A stretch of 64,000 nt of DNA from Andrena cerasifolii. Lineage: Eukaryota > Arthropoda > Insecta > Hymenoptera > Andrenidae. Position numbers and translations under genes: made by a program. The stretch lies in NCBI RefSeq assembly GCF_050908995.1, contig NC_135123.1, positions 11,160,001-11,224,000 of the forward strand. Reading direction: 5' to 3'. The notes under the pieces were generated by a model that saw only the letters and a program-made list of their open reading frames with translations, was not told where the DNA came from and ran no database searches. Shown here in pieces: positions 11,749 to 22,581 of this stretch; the first letter of the stretch is position 1, and each line of letters opens with the position of its first letter.

Positions 11749-12559
11749 ATGATCGCGTTCAAGTTTTACAATAGCGTCAGGAGTGTGTCCACAAAGAAGA
11801 ATCAAATAGCGAACCTCGTAAAGGTAAGTGCACCACTGCCACTGTTTCAATTCTCCTTGAATGAAATTTATTTAGATTTCGTTGCTTGCACCGTGTCGTG
11901 AATTCCGAAATATCCGTCACACTGTACTTTACGGTTCAATTAACTGCACCTGCGTGTGTTTCCATGGTAAGTCTCCTTTCGAGTCACTTGTTGTTCCCTC
12001 TGTAAATTGTATTTCATCAGAGAAACGACCGACTAAAAGAACGCAGAGAAGATTACCGTCGGACGTTCCGCTCGCGCAGCAATTGTGCGCGTTGTGTCAA
12101 TCGGTGTTTTCTATTGCAGAACAGTAAAGTAGTAGTGTTCATGAAGGGTGTTCCCGAGGAGCCCAGATGCGGCTTTAGTAACGCCGTCGTGCAGATACTG
12201 AGGATGCACAATGTTAAGTACGATGCTCACGACGTTCTACAGGACGAAGATCTTAGACAATGTGAGGGTCATTGCTATAATAAGAATGTATCGGAATTTG
12301 TATGAATCACGGCAATGCGAGTAGAACGAATCGTGTTCTCGCGGTATTGTATTTTGTGTATCCAGGTATCAAGGAGTTCTCCAACTGGCCCACCATACCT
12401 CAGGTGTTCATAAATGGGGAGTTCGTAGGTGGATGCGACATCCTTCTAGAAATGCACCAGAACGGAGAGCTCGTGGAGGAGCTGAAGAAAGCGGGCATCA
12501 AGAGTAGCCTTCTCCAAAGCGATTCCAAAGAGTCTAAAGAGAAGAAGCCGACGGATTGA
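11749..12559 (+). CDS. GLRX5: Monothiol glutaredoxin 5, mitochondrial (3 exons)
   Basis: The CDS joins 11749-11823, 12120-12261 and 12366-12559 (411 nt, 136 residues plus stop). Introns are 296 and 104 bp with GTAAGT/CAG and GTGAGG/CAG sites. Residues 1-25 are basic and hydroxylated, as in a mitochondrial presequence. The core carries KGVPEEPRCGFS, with the monothiol active-site Cys42 in the CGFS motif and the conserved Lys34. The WPTIPQ loop is at 80-85 and GGCD at 94-97, which bind glutathione. Family members hold a bridging [2Fe-2S] cluster and pass it on during mitochondrial iron-sulfur assembly. The start is the first in-frame ATG that gives a presequence. One oddity: the codon spanning intron 2 reads Cys73, where family members have Gly (RQGIK). 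The C-terminal tail (about 124-136) is lysine/serine-rich. Confidence 0.95.
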
Positions 12560-12595
12560 GTATCCGAGTTGGGTCTAGTTTGTTTATAATCTGTA

Positions 12596-12633
12596 AATAA
12601 AGTTTGTTGTCGGTTGTATTTTGTTATAATAAA
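12596..12633 (+). terminator. Poly(A) signals of GLRX5
   Basis: Two AATAAA hexamers occur 3' of the stop codon, at 12596-12601 and 12628-12633. A T/G-rich stretch (tttgttgtcggttgtatttt) separates them. The 3' UTR would therefore be only about 60-110 nt. Confidence 0.8.
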
Positions 12634-13569
12634 GCGTTCGGTTTTATATTTTTGCCTGATTCGTTTGAAATGAAGCTGGGGATACTGGACCCACCGCTTT
12701 GCGCCGTTTGGGCCCTAACATTGTGTTCAATTATAATAATTATATCATGTTACAGTGGTTATTGGAGGTATTCTTGAACTCATCAACCCTTTAGCCATTG
12801 TTAATTATACGAGCATTTAGAGGGTGAATCGACGTTCGATTTTTCAGGGGAGGGTTCTCGTTAATCATCGACGCTTTCGCAAACTTCGCTACCGATCTCC
12901 GTTCACGTGGCTACGAGATAAGGAAAAAGCAGGACAGGGGGTGAAAGTGGATCAAGGTCGATAGCAGTGTGGGTCACGACATGGAGAGTTCTGGTCTACG
13001 TGCGCATACATGCGTGAGAAGTCATACGTCGTATTCTTCCGCATTGCGTTTCTACTTCTGTGACAAATTCTCCAATGTGGAGCTTGGTCCTACGAATGTT
13101 CGACCGACACCGACCGTCAATTGGACTTAAGAATATTTTAGGATTCTTAGATTCTTAAATAGTCGGGGCTTCTAAACATCCCTATATTCAGCAATAGTAT
13201 AAAAGTAATATTCAGCTGTCCTCACTCGACCTTGCTTGCTTTCAGAATGATGAAAATGAAGTCAGAGATAAGGAGATTTAGAGATAACGAGAAAGAAAGG
13301 GCAAAGATAAATGACGCGTCCTTGAGGTGCGAACTGCAAATCATGAGATCGCGTGAGGGCTTAATAATTCCTTGGTTCGCCGCCGTCTCTGTTTCTCGCC
13401 ACCTTTTACTCGCAATCTCAGTTCCGTTTCCTCGGACAACTTCCTTTCTCGCTGCTCCTTTATCCGCACACGCCACTTTTTCTAATTCCACGCGTCCAAA
13501 AAGGACCGCCCTTTTCCCTTCACTGCTTGGCAAAGCACACCATCTCAATTCCAAAATTTCGTAGAAAGC
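12634..13569. other. Non-coding stretch downstream of GLRX5
   Basis: No supported gene, RNA or repeat is seen. A 330-bp frame is open on both strands around 13222-13564 but shows no domain. Confidence 0.4.
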
Positions 13570-13570
13570 C

Positions 13571-14034
13571 TTAAAGCCGGGGATCCAGCTAGAAGCTAAG
13601 CTAAGCTATGTTATGCTATGCTACGCCTGGCTGTAGCAGATATAAAACATCAAAAGCATAGCGTTGGCTTGGTGCGCAAAACATTGTATGTCCGCTTTTA
13701 GCATTTTCAACAAAAACAGGTTTAAAGATGTATAAACAAATACAAATATTATCTATCACAAATTTATGAAGTAGATTTTAATGTGATTTTTATACAGCAT
13801 AAAGAAATACCTGTAGTCTAGAACAATATTTGTTGCATATAAAAACTGAAATTTCGCACAAAGTGGTCGTACAATATTTGTGCACTAAGCCATTGATAGC
13901 ACAGCTTAGCTTAGCTTTTGGTGGAAACGGTTCCATAAGGATGTAGTGAATCTAATTTTTTAAAACTTAGCATAGCATAACGCAGCATAGCAAAGCTTAG
14001 CTTAGCTCAGCTTCCGGGTGGATCCCCGGCTTAA
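13571..14034. mobile_element. TTAA-flanked foldback element with GCTAA-type repeats
   Basis: Inverted ends AGCCGGGGATCC (from 13575) and GGATCCCCGGC (to 14030) are bounded by TTAA on both sides (13571-13574, 14031-14034). Behind each end lies a subterminal run of near-repeats of GCTAA/GCTAT, in inverted orientation. The interior of about 350 bp is AT-rich and has no coding frame. TTAA duplications are typical of piggyBac- and Kolobok-type elements. Superfamily assignment is an inference from the TTAA alone. Confidence 0.7.
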
Positions 14035-14110
14035 GGGAGCAGAGGATGAAACTTGAAAAGCTACCTTCACTCGAAAGCTAAATAGATCTTATATCCCTTA
14101 AAACCCTTAA

Positions 14111-14294
14111 GGTAGGCTCTCACTACGCCTCGCCTGGGCTCATTTTATTTATCCTATGTTTTTCTTATACCACTTGACAATTTGACTCGCATTACGCCTG
14201 GCCTCAGCGCGACTGCGATAGGTGGATTTCTCCCCGAGAGAACGTACGAAAAGAAATTGCACCGACGTGAGGCGAGGCGTAGTGAGAGCCTACC
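14111..14294. mobile_element. Short inverted-repeat element (about 184 bp)
   Basis: A 25-bp perfect inverted repeat (GGTAGGCTCTCACTACGCCT, then CGCCT) occupies 14111-14135 and 14270-14294. The centre is 134 bp. A partial match extends a few bases outward, but no clean target duplication is seen. This is a MITE or foldback element of unknown family. Confidence 0.65.
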
Positions 14295-15070
14295 TTACCC
14301 CCATAAATACTCCAAGTTTCATAAAAAAAAACTCGGTTATCGTTATCGCCATTGGGGGGCCACGGCTAAGAAGAATGTTGAAGTCGGTATAATTGTCGAA
14401 TCTCCGCTTTCGAAATCCACCCCCCGGACCTCCGCTTCCTTCCTCTTCACTCGACTTCCGTTTATCCCATCGACGTGCACCGCGACACCCCCGAGTGGCA
14501 CGCGAGATCTCCTCTCGGAAGAGTATGCCCCCGCAACCCCCCGGCGCCTATCCGAGGGTGGGAATATTTACGCGCGCAGCTGGCACACACGCTCATTCCG
14601 ATCCTCTGACACTAATTGCGAGGCGCGTCGGGCTGGCTCTCGAGGCCCAAATTAATTAATGGCATACCAAATGACGAGCGAGCCGGAGCCTCGCGTTTCG
14701 AGGGCCGCGGCCTGGTAAAACTTAAATAATACGGCGGCGCGCGATCGTGCCGCGAATATCAATGCGTTCTCCCCTGTCATCAAGAAGCTCGTGGCCGTTA
14801 ATGACGTACCCACGCGTCACTTTTTACACCCCCTCCGTTTCTCCAACGGATAAACCCGTGCTCGTCGCAATTTCCATTTGCGCAGCGAGACGCGCGCTCG
14901 GCTTCCGCGATCGTCGTTTAGCCGGCTCCTTTTTTTTTTGCTCGCCACGCGACGCGACACACTGATCCATTTCGAAAGTGTGTTTCGCTAGGGAAGTGGG
15001 CAACGAAGTCTCCAGCGAGTCTCTCGGAACATTTCGACCCGTGCTCTCCCTCCGGTCGTAAAGATACTCG

Positions 15071-15667
15071 CAAGGAGAGTATTTTAGGTGTCCGCCGGCA
15101 ATTTTGTTCACGCTAGAAGTAATATTTAATATACAAAAGGAAATTATATGCGTATTAGATATGTTTTGTTTGGAATTTTATTTCTAGATAACTTGAGAAT
15201 TACATTTTTCTGTAGGAGGACACCTTACTATAAGTAAACTTCAATAATAATTATATTTGTTAATTTGTGGGAAATACAAATTCTGATTTATCCGTATTTG
15301 CGGTTGTGAAGTATAAGAAAATAAATTTCCATGAAAATAGATGAAGATTTACAAGAATTAATAACAAAAAATAACAATTTTTTATGTATTATTTAAACAA
15401 ATGGACTTTTTGAAAATCTGGTGAGTCAGTCATATTTCCCATTCAAAGACACAAAATTCGTCTATTGACACTATTCCCCTATCTCTAATAGTTCTCGAGA
15501 TATTCCACAAAAATGATTTTTCAACCCTTATTTTGAACGCAGTTTTCACCCCTCCAAATATGAAAATAGGGAAAAATAAAAAAACACGTATTTCTTATTT
15601 TTCAGTCCACTATAACCTATCCAAAAATCAAAATGATCGGAGGCGGACGCCTAAAATACTCCCCTTG
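15071..15667. mobile_element. MITE with about 26-bp inverted ends
   Basis: The left end (15071-15096) and the inverted right end (15642-15667) share CAAGGRGAGTATTTTAGGYG followed by TCCGCC. The interior is AT-rich and non-coding. The target duplication could not be fixed. The ends mark it as a DNA-transposon derivative about 597 bp long. Confidence 0.65.
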
Positions 15668-15848
15668 TCAGTCGCAATTACTGTACCGTCGTCTTTAGGT
15701 GTCCGAAAACGATCACCTATTTCCCTTCGTCCTTCGAGATTCCCTCGCGTTTTACTTAAAGGGATAGCAGCTTCTTGCATCGTAAAGCTTTTATGACAGA
15801 CATCACGCGGGGCTGTTTCAAGCGTCCGGAACGATCCAAGCCTTCTTC

Positions 15849-15997
15849 GAAAGCTTAGTAGATGATGCAACGGGCAGTCAAACCCAATTTTCAGCTTGCA
15901 AATACAAATGTGAGTTTACTCTTGCCCAGAACGCAAAATTGTATTTTCAAACTGAAATTTGGGCTTGAATCCCCCTTGTGTCATCTGCCAAGCTTCC
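15849..15997. repeat. Long imperfect hairpin (about 149 nt)
   Basis: Roughly 60 nt on the left (from GAAAGCTTAG, through GATGATGCAACGGG and CAAACCCAATTTTCAG) pair imperfectly with the right part (CTGAAATTTGGG, CTTGTGTCATCTGCCAAGCTTCC). The loop is about 30 nt. Size and mismatch pattern fit either an old MITE or a long-stem small-RNA precursor. No known miRNA seed is recognised. Confidence 0.45.
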
Positions 15998-18399
15998 TCT
16001 TGCCTAAGCATGGAAGAGTACAGAGGCGGGATACGAGGAATCCGCGGCAGAGGTGCAAACAGTCGCGTTCTTTACCCCGCGGAATTAATTACGCGCGATT
16101 CCCGAGCACTTTAAGCGAGCCACACGGGGTCTGGACTGGCCCGCGGCCAAATGGAGCTTTACGTAGCGTAAAAGGGAGGGAAAAAATTCGTGGTTCATTT
16201 ATCGTTCTGTATCGACCATCCCCGTTCTAGGTGACCCGAGCAGCGTCTTTGTAAATAAGACTGCCAGAGGAATCGATGAACTCTGGTGAACGGAGGCTCC
16301 AGGTTAGCCAGTTATTTTTTAGAAAAAGGTGCAGAGGTTCGATGTAGAATCGCTTGTCGAATTATGCTCCGCCAAAGTAGGTGCCAGAGATTATTTCGAT
16401 TAAGTTTGCAGGAGTCACTACGACTCGTTGACGGGTAACGAAGCGCGGGCTTGGCCGCTGGAGCCCGCGACGCCATTCCGCGATTCATTAAGCGGAATGA
16501 TAAACCGCTATGGTAATGATAGGGTGGTAAGTGCGTGGTCCGCAGGAGCCGATGGAAATGGGGTGGTCGGCGAGGTGGCGCCCTCCCTTCAACAACTTCG
16601 ATCGAACCAACCCCCCGGGCTTCTTCTCGTCTCCCTCTTTCCCCCGGTTCTTCCTCCGTCTTTCTTCCCTCGCCACGCTTTCCCTCCTTTCTTCAGGAAC
16701 GGCGCGACCCGTCCGACCACCCCTACGTAGGTACTCTGAATCTGCGAAGTTGGCACCCCCAAGTGTGAATTTTTATAAAACAACCATGGTATTCGTTTGT
16801 CCACGTTTGTCCGATACAAATTTTCGTTTGTCCCACGTGCAGAAATAGTAAATAAAGAAATAAAAAGAACTTCATCTGCAACTTAATGAAGATTTTTTAC
16901 TTTAGCTACCTCCGTGCGTAATCATTATCGGGCTTTGCTCTGCTCTCTTGTCACGTTTCCCACCTTGCCTCTGGATCGAGGGAACTTTGATTACATATTA
17001 GCCCCCCAAAAACAGGATTCTGGGTTCTCCGGATCTCAGCTTTTGGAAAGCGTTAGACTTTTTAAAGAAGGTGTTTTAAATTTTGTTGAGAGACTTGGCT
17101 CGAAGACTGCTTGCAACCCTTTTGGAAGCTTCTGACTGATCGGTGAAATGCTCATATTCTGTTGTCACTTGCAAACCATTCATTTTCCCTGCGCGGATAG
17201 TAGTTACTTAGCTCCGGCTTAGAATGCAACCTCGCCTAATCTTCCTCATCTTCATTAAGGTTCTTCGTCCTCCAGGCCCGCACAATTGCATCTACTTCTT
17301 TCGCGCACCGCCCAGCGACGCAATTAAAGCGTGGTTCATTAAAAGGGTAAACATCTTTCGCGGAAATTCGCGGATAACGAGACGCTCCTGGCGTTTCGGC
17401 GCTCTCTGTTCAGCAAACATTTTCGTCTCTTTCTGCCTCGAGGCGGATTCGCTCGCGGAAGCCAGCGGATCTTGCCGCGTGTCGCGGCAACGCGCGTAGG
17501 TGCATTGTGTCTCCATTAACCTAATAATCCGTTTCTGCCTGAACTCACCCAGAAACACCGAACTCCGCTCAAACGCCACTCGATTTCGCCGCCGCGGTGG
17601 ACGAGCAGCGTTTCTTTTAACGATATAGCTCGGAAGTCTCCTCCCTCGGAATCTCGCGGAATATTCTTGCGATCGAGATTTCTGGGCCACGGAACGCTGG
17701 AGTTTTAATGCCGGGAGATAGTTGTCGATTTTTCGAAGCTCGTGCTATAATACCGGGAAGATAGCGTTTGAAATATCGAGTAGCTGTCGGTCAAGGCACT
17801 CTTCAGCTTCTTTAGTAAATCGGCTCGATTTCGCGAATTCGTATTCGTTACTGCTACGTGCCTCGAGGCACAGTGCAGCACGTGGGTCAGGATTACTTTA
17901 TCCCAACAAGCAGATGATTTTGAGCGATGTGACTTTCATTTCCAAGCATCGCGCGATGCAGATGCCACTCCAAGTTTCACCTTCCAAGACCGACAATCCC
18001 ACCCCCTACGCGGCGGCAGCATTATTTGCTGCTTCTCCCAGGGAATCGCGTAATTCCATAGCACTCCATAACGAGGATAGTCCTCGGAATAAGGTCAACA
18101 ATTTCACCCCTCTCGAAACCGAAACTTTCCTCCGTCCCACTCTCCCCGAAGCTCGTAATCACCGAAAATGCCCACATCCATCACCTAGGCGCACCGAGGC
18201 CTCCAAACCACATCCGAGCAGCCCCATCTCCCACGTTGCCTCGTGGTCCACGCCAACGTCTCTCGCAAGAATCACCATCCCCGGACCTCGTAAAAATAAA
18301 AGCCCCTCCGACATCCAGCAGCAGCCGCAACTAAAGAAACAGCCTCCCCCGAAGCCCCGAGCCTCGAAAGAACGGCCGAAAGAAATCCAGAGACGAGGC
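15998..18399. other. Stretch without a supported gene
   Basis: Mixed sequence with no recognisable exon or element. A 314-codon frame spanning 17722-18666 has low-complexity Pro/Ser/Arg/Thr/His composition and ends in the CA repeat, so it is not called. Confidence 0.35.
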
Positions 18400-18493
18400 G
18401 ACGCGAGCGAGAGGGCATGGCGGGGTAGGGGCGGGCGCCGCAGGGTGCGAGAGGGGAGGGTCGGCTCAGGGGTAGTCAGCGCCGCCACGGAGG
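18400..18493 (+). promoter_or_regulatory. GC-rich island; candidate non-coding first exon
   Basis: GC-box-like runs (GGGGTAGGGGCGGG) precede a consensus donor (CACGGAGG followed by GTGAGT, with GT at 18494). The stretch includes ATGGCGGGGTAG, a three-codon frame. The pattern fits a promoter with a short non-coding first exon on the plus strand. The next strong plus-strand acceptor with a clear role is at 33205, before the eag leader, so an eag first exon is possible. This link is inference only. Confidence 0.25.
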
Positions 18494-18558
18494 GTGAGTC
18501 TCAGTCGCCACTCGGTCAGCCTGCCGCACGGCTGAGTTTCGGAATCCGTCTGCGCGAG

Positions 18559-18641
18559 TACGCACACGTACACACGGGTACACACACACACGTACAGGCA
18601 CATACACACACAGGCACACACACACACACACACGCACACGT
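18559..18641. repeat. Interrupted (CA)n tract
   Basis: Runs of CACACA broken by GTA, GGC and TA steps, about 83 bp in all. The frames through it read as low-complexity Thr-His (plus strand) or Cys-Val (minus strand). Confidence 0.9.
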
Positions 18642-19600
18642 ACGCGCGAGGAGGGAAGAACGATAAGGGGATTTTTAGCAGCAGTGCATGTGGAAAGGGT
18701 TGGACGATCGGTACGCGGGAGAAGAAGACGCTCCGTCCTCCCCGAGGATGCCCCTCGACTAGTCCGAGCGTCGTGGGAGCCGCGAGGGCGAAACGTGTCC
18801 CGGACAGTGGTTTCCTGGACGCGTACCCGCAACCGGTCAGCGCGTGTGCACCCGACCACGATCGATCCTCGGTGCGATACGATCCAGAAACGCGATGGAC
18901 GGAACCACCCTGCCACGGGGCGGCGGAAGATAACGCCAGCCAGCGAGATCTCCACCGCCGTTCGGCTCGTCGCCGGAACATTGATCGGTACGACGATCCA
19001 GCGAGATCAGGCGCGTTCATTTTTCCCCGTGTCCGCGATCCACGGCCCCCGCGATCATCGTTGCGGTCGCGTGGTGCGCCACACCACTCTCCGTCACCCA
19101 CTGCGTTCCCTATGTCAGTCCCTCCCTTATGCGTCTCTCCGTCTCCCTCTGGGACTCTCTGTCGGGAAGATATCGTTCAAGGGTGGACTGCCGGAGCGTT
19201 CCGTAATCCCAGGGCTTGTGTTTACGTTGCGCCTTTATGCGACGAAACGGCGCCTGTTCCTCCGGTATTGTCGACATTGGAACGTTCCGGTTTTGCGCGT
19301 CACGTTGACTCGCCGCCTCTCCGCGGATGGCTTGTTTGCTGCTGCAGGCGACAGCGTGAAATCGCGTGCATTGTGGGGGAGTTCGGTGGGCAGAGCACTG
19401 GGATTCTGGTCAAGTTCGTGTGTAGGGGGAACGAGGGGTTGGGACTCGGTGCAGCCTTCTGTTTCGACGGGCTCTCGGAGGCGGTTTCGGTATTGGACCG
19501 TTCCCATTTACGCGGCAGGTTGATCAGGCGACACTTGCGATGCTCTGGTCACCTGACGAAGGGGGATGACGCTCCAACGTTGCACTTATATTCTTGAAAG
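18642..19600. other. GC-rich stretch open in two forward frames
   Basis: Two overlapping plus-strand frames (18684-19523 and 18773-19597) and a minus-strand frame stay open for hundreds of bases because GC-rich sequence has few stops. None shows a domain, and codon use does not favour one frame. I read it as CpG-rich flanking or leader sequence. Confidence 0.35.
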
Positions 19601-19650
19601 TGAGGTACTGTTCGCTTTACTCAACGAAGATTGTAAAATTCTTCTGTCTA

Positions 19651-20288
19651 GGGAATAAAAAAACTTGAAAAAAGTAAAAAAATTACGCCAAGTACATGGA
19701 ATCAAATAAATCACAAAATAATGGAAGATAATAATGAGTAGAATATAAAAAAAAATGTGAAATCAGAATGAGCTGCAAGTATATAAAGATGCTTTCCAAC
19801 TTTCCATTACCCATATCGCGGATATTTTAATAATGCGAAGTTAAAATGTAACATCTAGACATTTGCCTAGATGTCCGCGGCCTGGAAGTCAAATACTTGG
19901 CGTGGCCAGGCAAGGTCAAGGTGTTGATGAATAGGAATTATTTTAAAACGCAATATAATGAAAATGTACTCACATTGTCAGAGTTTTAAATGGACAAATT
20001 ATGTGAAAGCCTGCTTATGTGAATACCTTGCCTGGCCACGCCAAGTATTTGACTTCCAGGCCGCGGACATCTGGCAAATGTCTAGATGTTACATTTTATC
20101 TTCGCATTATTTAAATGTCCGCGATATGGGTAATGGAAAGTTGGAAAGCATATTTATGTACTTGCAGCTCATTTTGATTTCACATTTTTTTTTATATTCT
20201 AATTATTATTATCTTCTATTCTTTTGCGATTTATTTGATTTCACGTACTTGGCGTAATTTTTTTACTTTTTTCAAGTTTTTTTATGGG
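19651..20288. mobile_element. Large palindromic element with arms of about 265 bp
   Basis: The left arm (19651-19915) and right arm (20026-20288) are near-identical inverted copies around a 110-bp spacer. Landmarks are AAGTAAAAAAATTACGCC near the tips, GAGCTGCAAGT mid-arm, and CCGCGGCCTGGAAGTCAAAT near the centre. A third, single arm lies at 35841-36083, so the family is dispersed. No transposase frame is present. The arms together could fold into a stem of about 260 bp. Confidence 0.8.
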
Positions 20289-20531
20289 GATCTCACTTCT
20301 TTTTACTAAGATAATTTGCATAGGGAATGACTTTAGATAATTTTAATATTATATTTATTATTATCGTCTATTTTTTTGTGATTTATTTGATAATACTCTT
20401 TTTCGTTCTCGACTTTTTTATGTATGTACTTGGCTTATTAGTTTTAATTTTTGAAAGTTCTTTAAGGGGATCTCACTTCTTTTTACAAAGATAATTTGCA
20501 TAGGGAATGACTTAAGATAATTTTTAATATT
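20286..20531. repeat. 180-bp offset duplication beside the palindrome
   Basis: A segment of about 65 bp starting GGGGATCTCACTTCTTTTTA occurs at 20286-20350 and again at 20466-20531. Between them lie degraded pieces of the palindrome arm (TTTGTGATTTATTTGAT, GTACTTGGC). The pattern indicates a local tandem duplication that included part of an arm. Confidence 0.7.
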
Positions 20532-22577
20532 ATAACTTACAAATTATCACGGGACAGAATTAAGGATAAATTCAGTCGCAGCATCATTTTACACTTCGAT
20601 TATTTATATATACATAAAATCCTCTGTTTCGTTACAAATAAAAGACAATTTGATGATATTCAAACATGTCGCAATTCAAATTTCGGCAACTTACCACGTT
20701 TATAACTTGGTTATAATTTGACGGTAAGCTGTCAAAATTTGGAGTAGATTGCACAGTGAAGATACCGATTGACGAACGAAACATGTGTTAGTTTCTGTTG
20801 GCTGAAGGTGCGCGTGTAACGCGTATAGATATTATGTTGACGAAAAAAAATTTTGACTGGAGAAAAAAAGGAATAAGAATCAGGAGAAAAATCTTACCTT
20901 CCTGAATCACTTTTGCCTTTTAATAATTATAGTAACCCAACAATATGAGGCCCGACGCGTGCAATGGTGTAATTTTAATTTACGTTAAACATTATCCACG
21001 AGCGATTTCAGCATTACAGTTTACGCCTCCGGGTGGCCAGTGTCTTCCCTGTGACCAGAAAGTCACTTCCCGACGCTAATGTCACGGGTCCCAAGCGTTT
21101 CCTTTACTGGATTCGTTAGGCAGAGGCCAGAGTGGACAGACTTGTAGCTCGCAGTGCCGAAGTTCGATGTTTCCGTGGCAAGTTCAAAGTGTACATGGGG
21201 GGAGAGGGGTTTCGACCGAGCAATTCTTGCGATTCTTCGCTCTAGGGCAGTCAGTCAGCCGCGAGGTTTGTTTTGGATCGAAGCTCCGCGCGATTCCGTC
21301 CCAGTGGAGACCGCGAACAAAGCGGTGCGCGTGGATTCCAGTAGTTGCAGCAGGCATTCTCCAGCTCGCGTTTCTCTTCAACGAGAAACGTCGCCTCTGT
21401 TGGATAGGTCAGGTAGTGATAAAGGAAAAAAAAAACACAGAATCTGTATTCACAGCGTAGCAATCGATACCCAACGTTACCCGAGGACAAGTGGTATTAT
21501 TCCAACCAACCAGTGAACTTTAAATCTACAGAGCACGATTCTGCTCGAAGCTGCTCCTGGAAATTATTATTATTACTCGTAGAAAGATAGATGGTATAAT
21601 ACACAGGGCCGGATTAAGACCTTTACAGACTCTAAGCAGATAAAAGATTTCGAGGTCCCCTTAGACAGGGTGACCAATTCCACGCAATGTACGATTTCCT
21701 AGGAATTTTCGATAATCTGACTGAAAAGTGTTTCTAACAAAAGTTAGACTTTAAAATTCAGAAAATTTCTATGTTCCTCCCTTTCCCCTGACGCTCTAAG
21801 CACATGCTTATTTTTTCTAGACGAGTAATAGCAGAGATATCTTATATTTATATTTGTGAAAATATACGAATCCCTTTGAAAGCTCTGACGAACAGGAGAG
21901 AATAATTGATCGCTCCAACGAATCCCCTCGCGATCCTGCCCGAAAGTCTGTCAGTAGGGTAAATATCTGGGTAACAGGGGGCCAAGAGGTATTCGCACAA
22001 AAGCCTGCAAGTTGACCACTCGACTCGTTCTTTTTTCATCAAGGGTACACCGTGTTTCGTCATTAGCACCGGAGCCTGCAACTAGGATTCTTTCGCCACT
22101 TAGGTGAGGTGGGTCGGGGCGGTAGGTGTCGTTCGGAAGGGCGGGCGTGAGTTAACGGGGTGTTTCTGAAGGCGGGGGACAGGCTGGACTTATTAGGGTT
22201 TCTCAGTTAAGATAATCGAGAAAGGCTTACGCGATACGATCGAGGTCGACACGCTTAACGACTCGAGCGAAAACAGTTATCGTTGAAGGACTCCGCGAAC
22301 CAAGCGTAGGCAGCTTCGATCTGTTCCATCCTTTTTTATTTATATCCATCCCCTTTCGTGGGAAATTTTCGAGCGATTCGCGCGGGGAATCGGGAAGGCA
22401 GCCACCTTTCCAATGTCGAGACTCCTTCGACCTGTCCACGTGCTACCCCATGTTTCCACGAATCTCCATGCGATCCAGTTTGATAATCGTGAGCACAAAC
22501 CAACTTTATTGAATTACAAATTACAAAATTAAGCGACGGACAACCCCGAGGAACCTCGATGCACCCTAGAGTCGTGT
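20532..22577. other. Stretch without a supported gene
   Basis: Mixed AT-rich and GC-rich sequence. At about 21605 a segment CAGGGCCGGATTAAGACC resembles transposon-end sequence, but no matching second end was found. No other structure is supported. Confidence 0.35.
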
Positions 22578-22581
22578 TTAA

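Noticed and set aside
17722..18666. 314-codon plus-strand frame
   Set aside because: Low-complexity Pro/Ser/Arg/Thr composition running into the CA repeat; no domain or coding-like codon bias.
18684..19597. Two overlapping plus-strand frames of about 275-279 codons
   Set aside because: Open in two frames at once and on the other strand too, as expected from GC-rich sequence.
21605..21680. Transposon end CAGGGCCGGATTAAG
   Set aside because: No matching inverted end or target duplication was found nearby.
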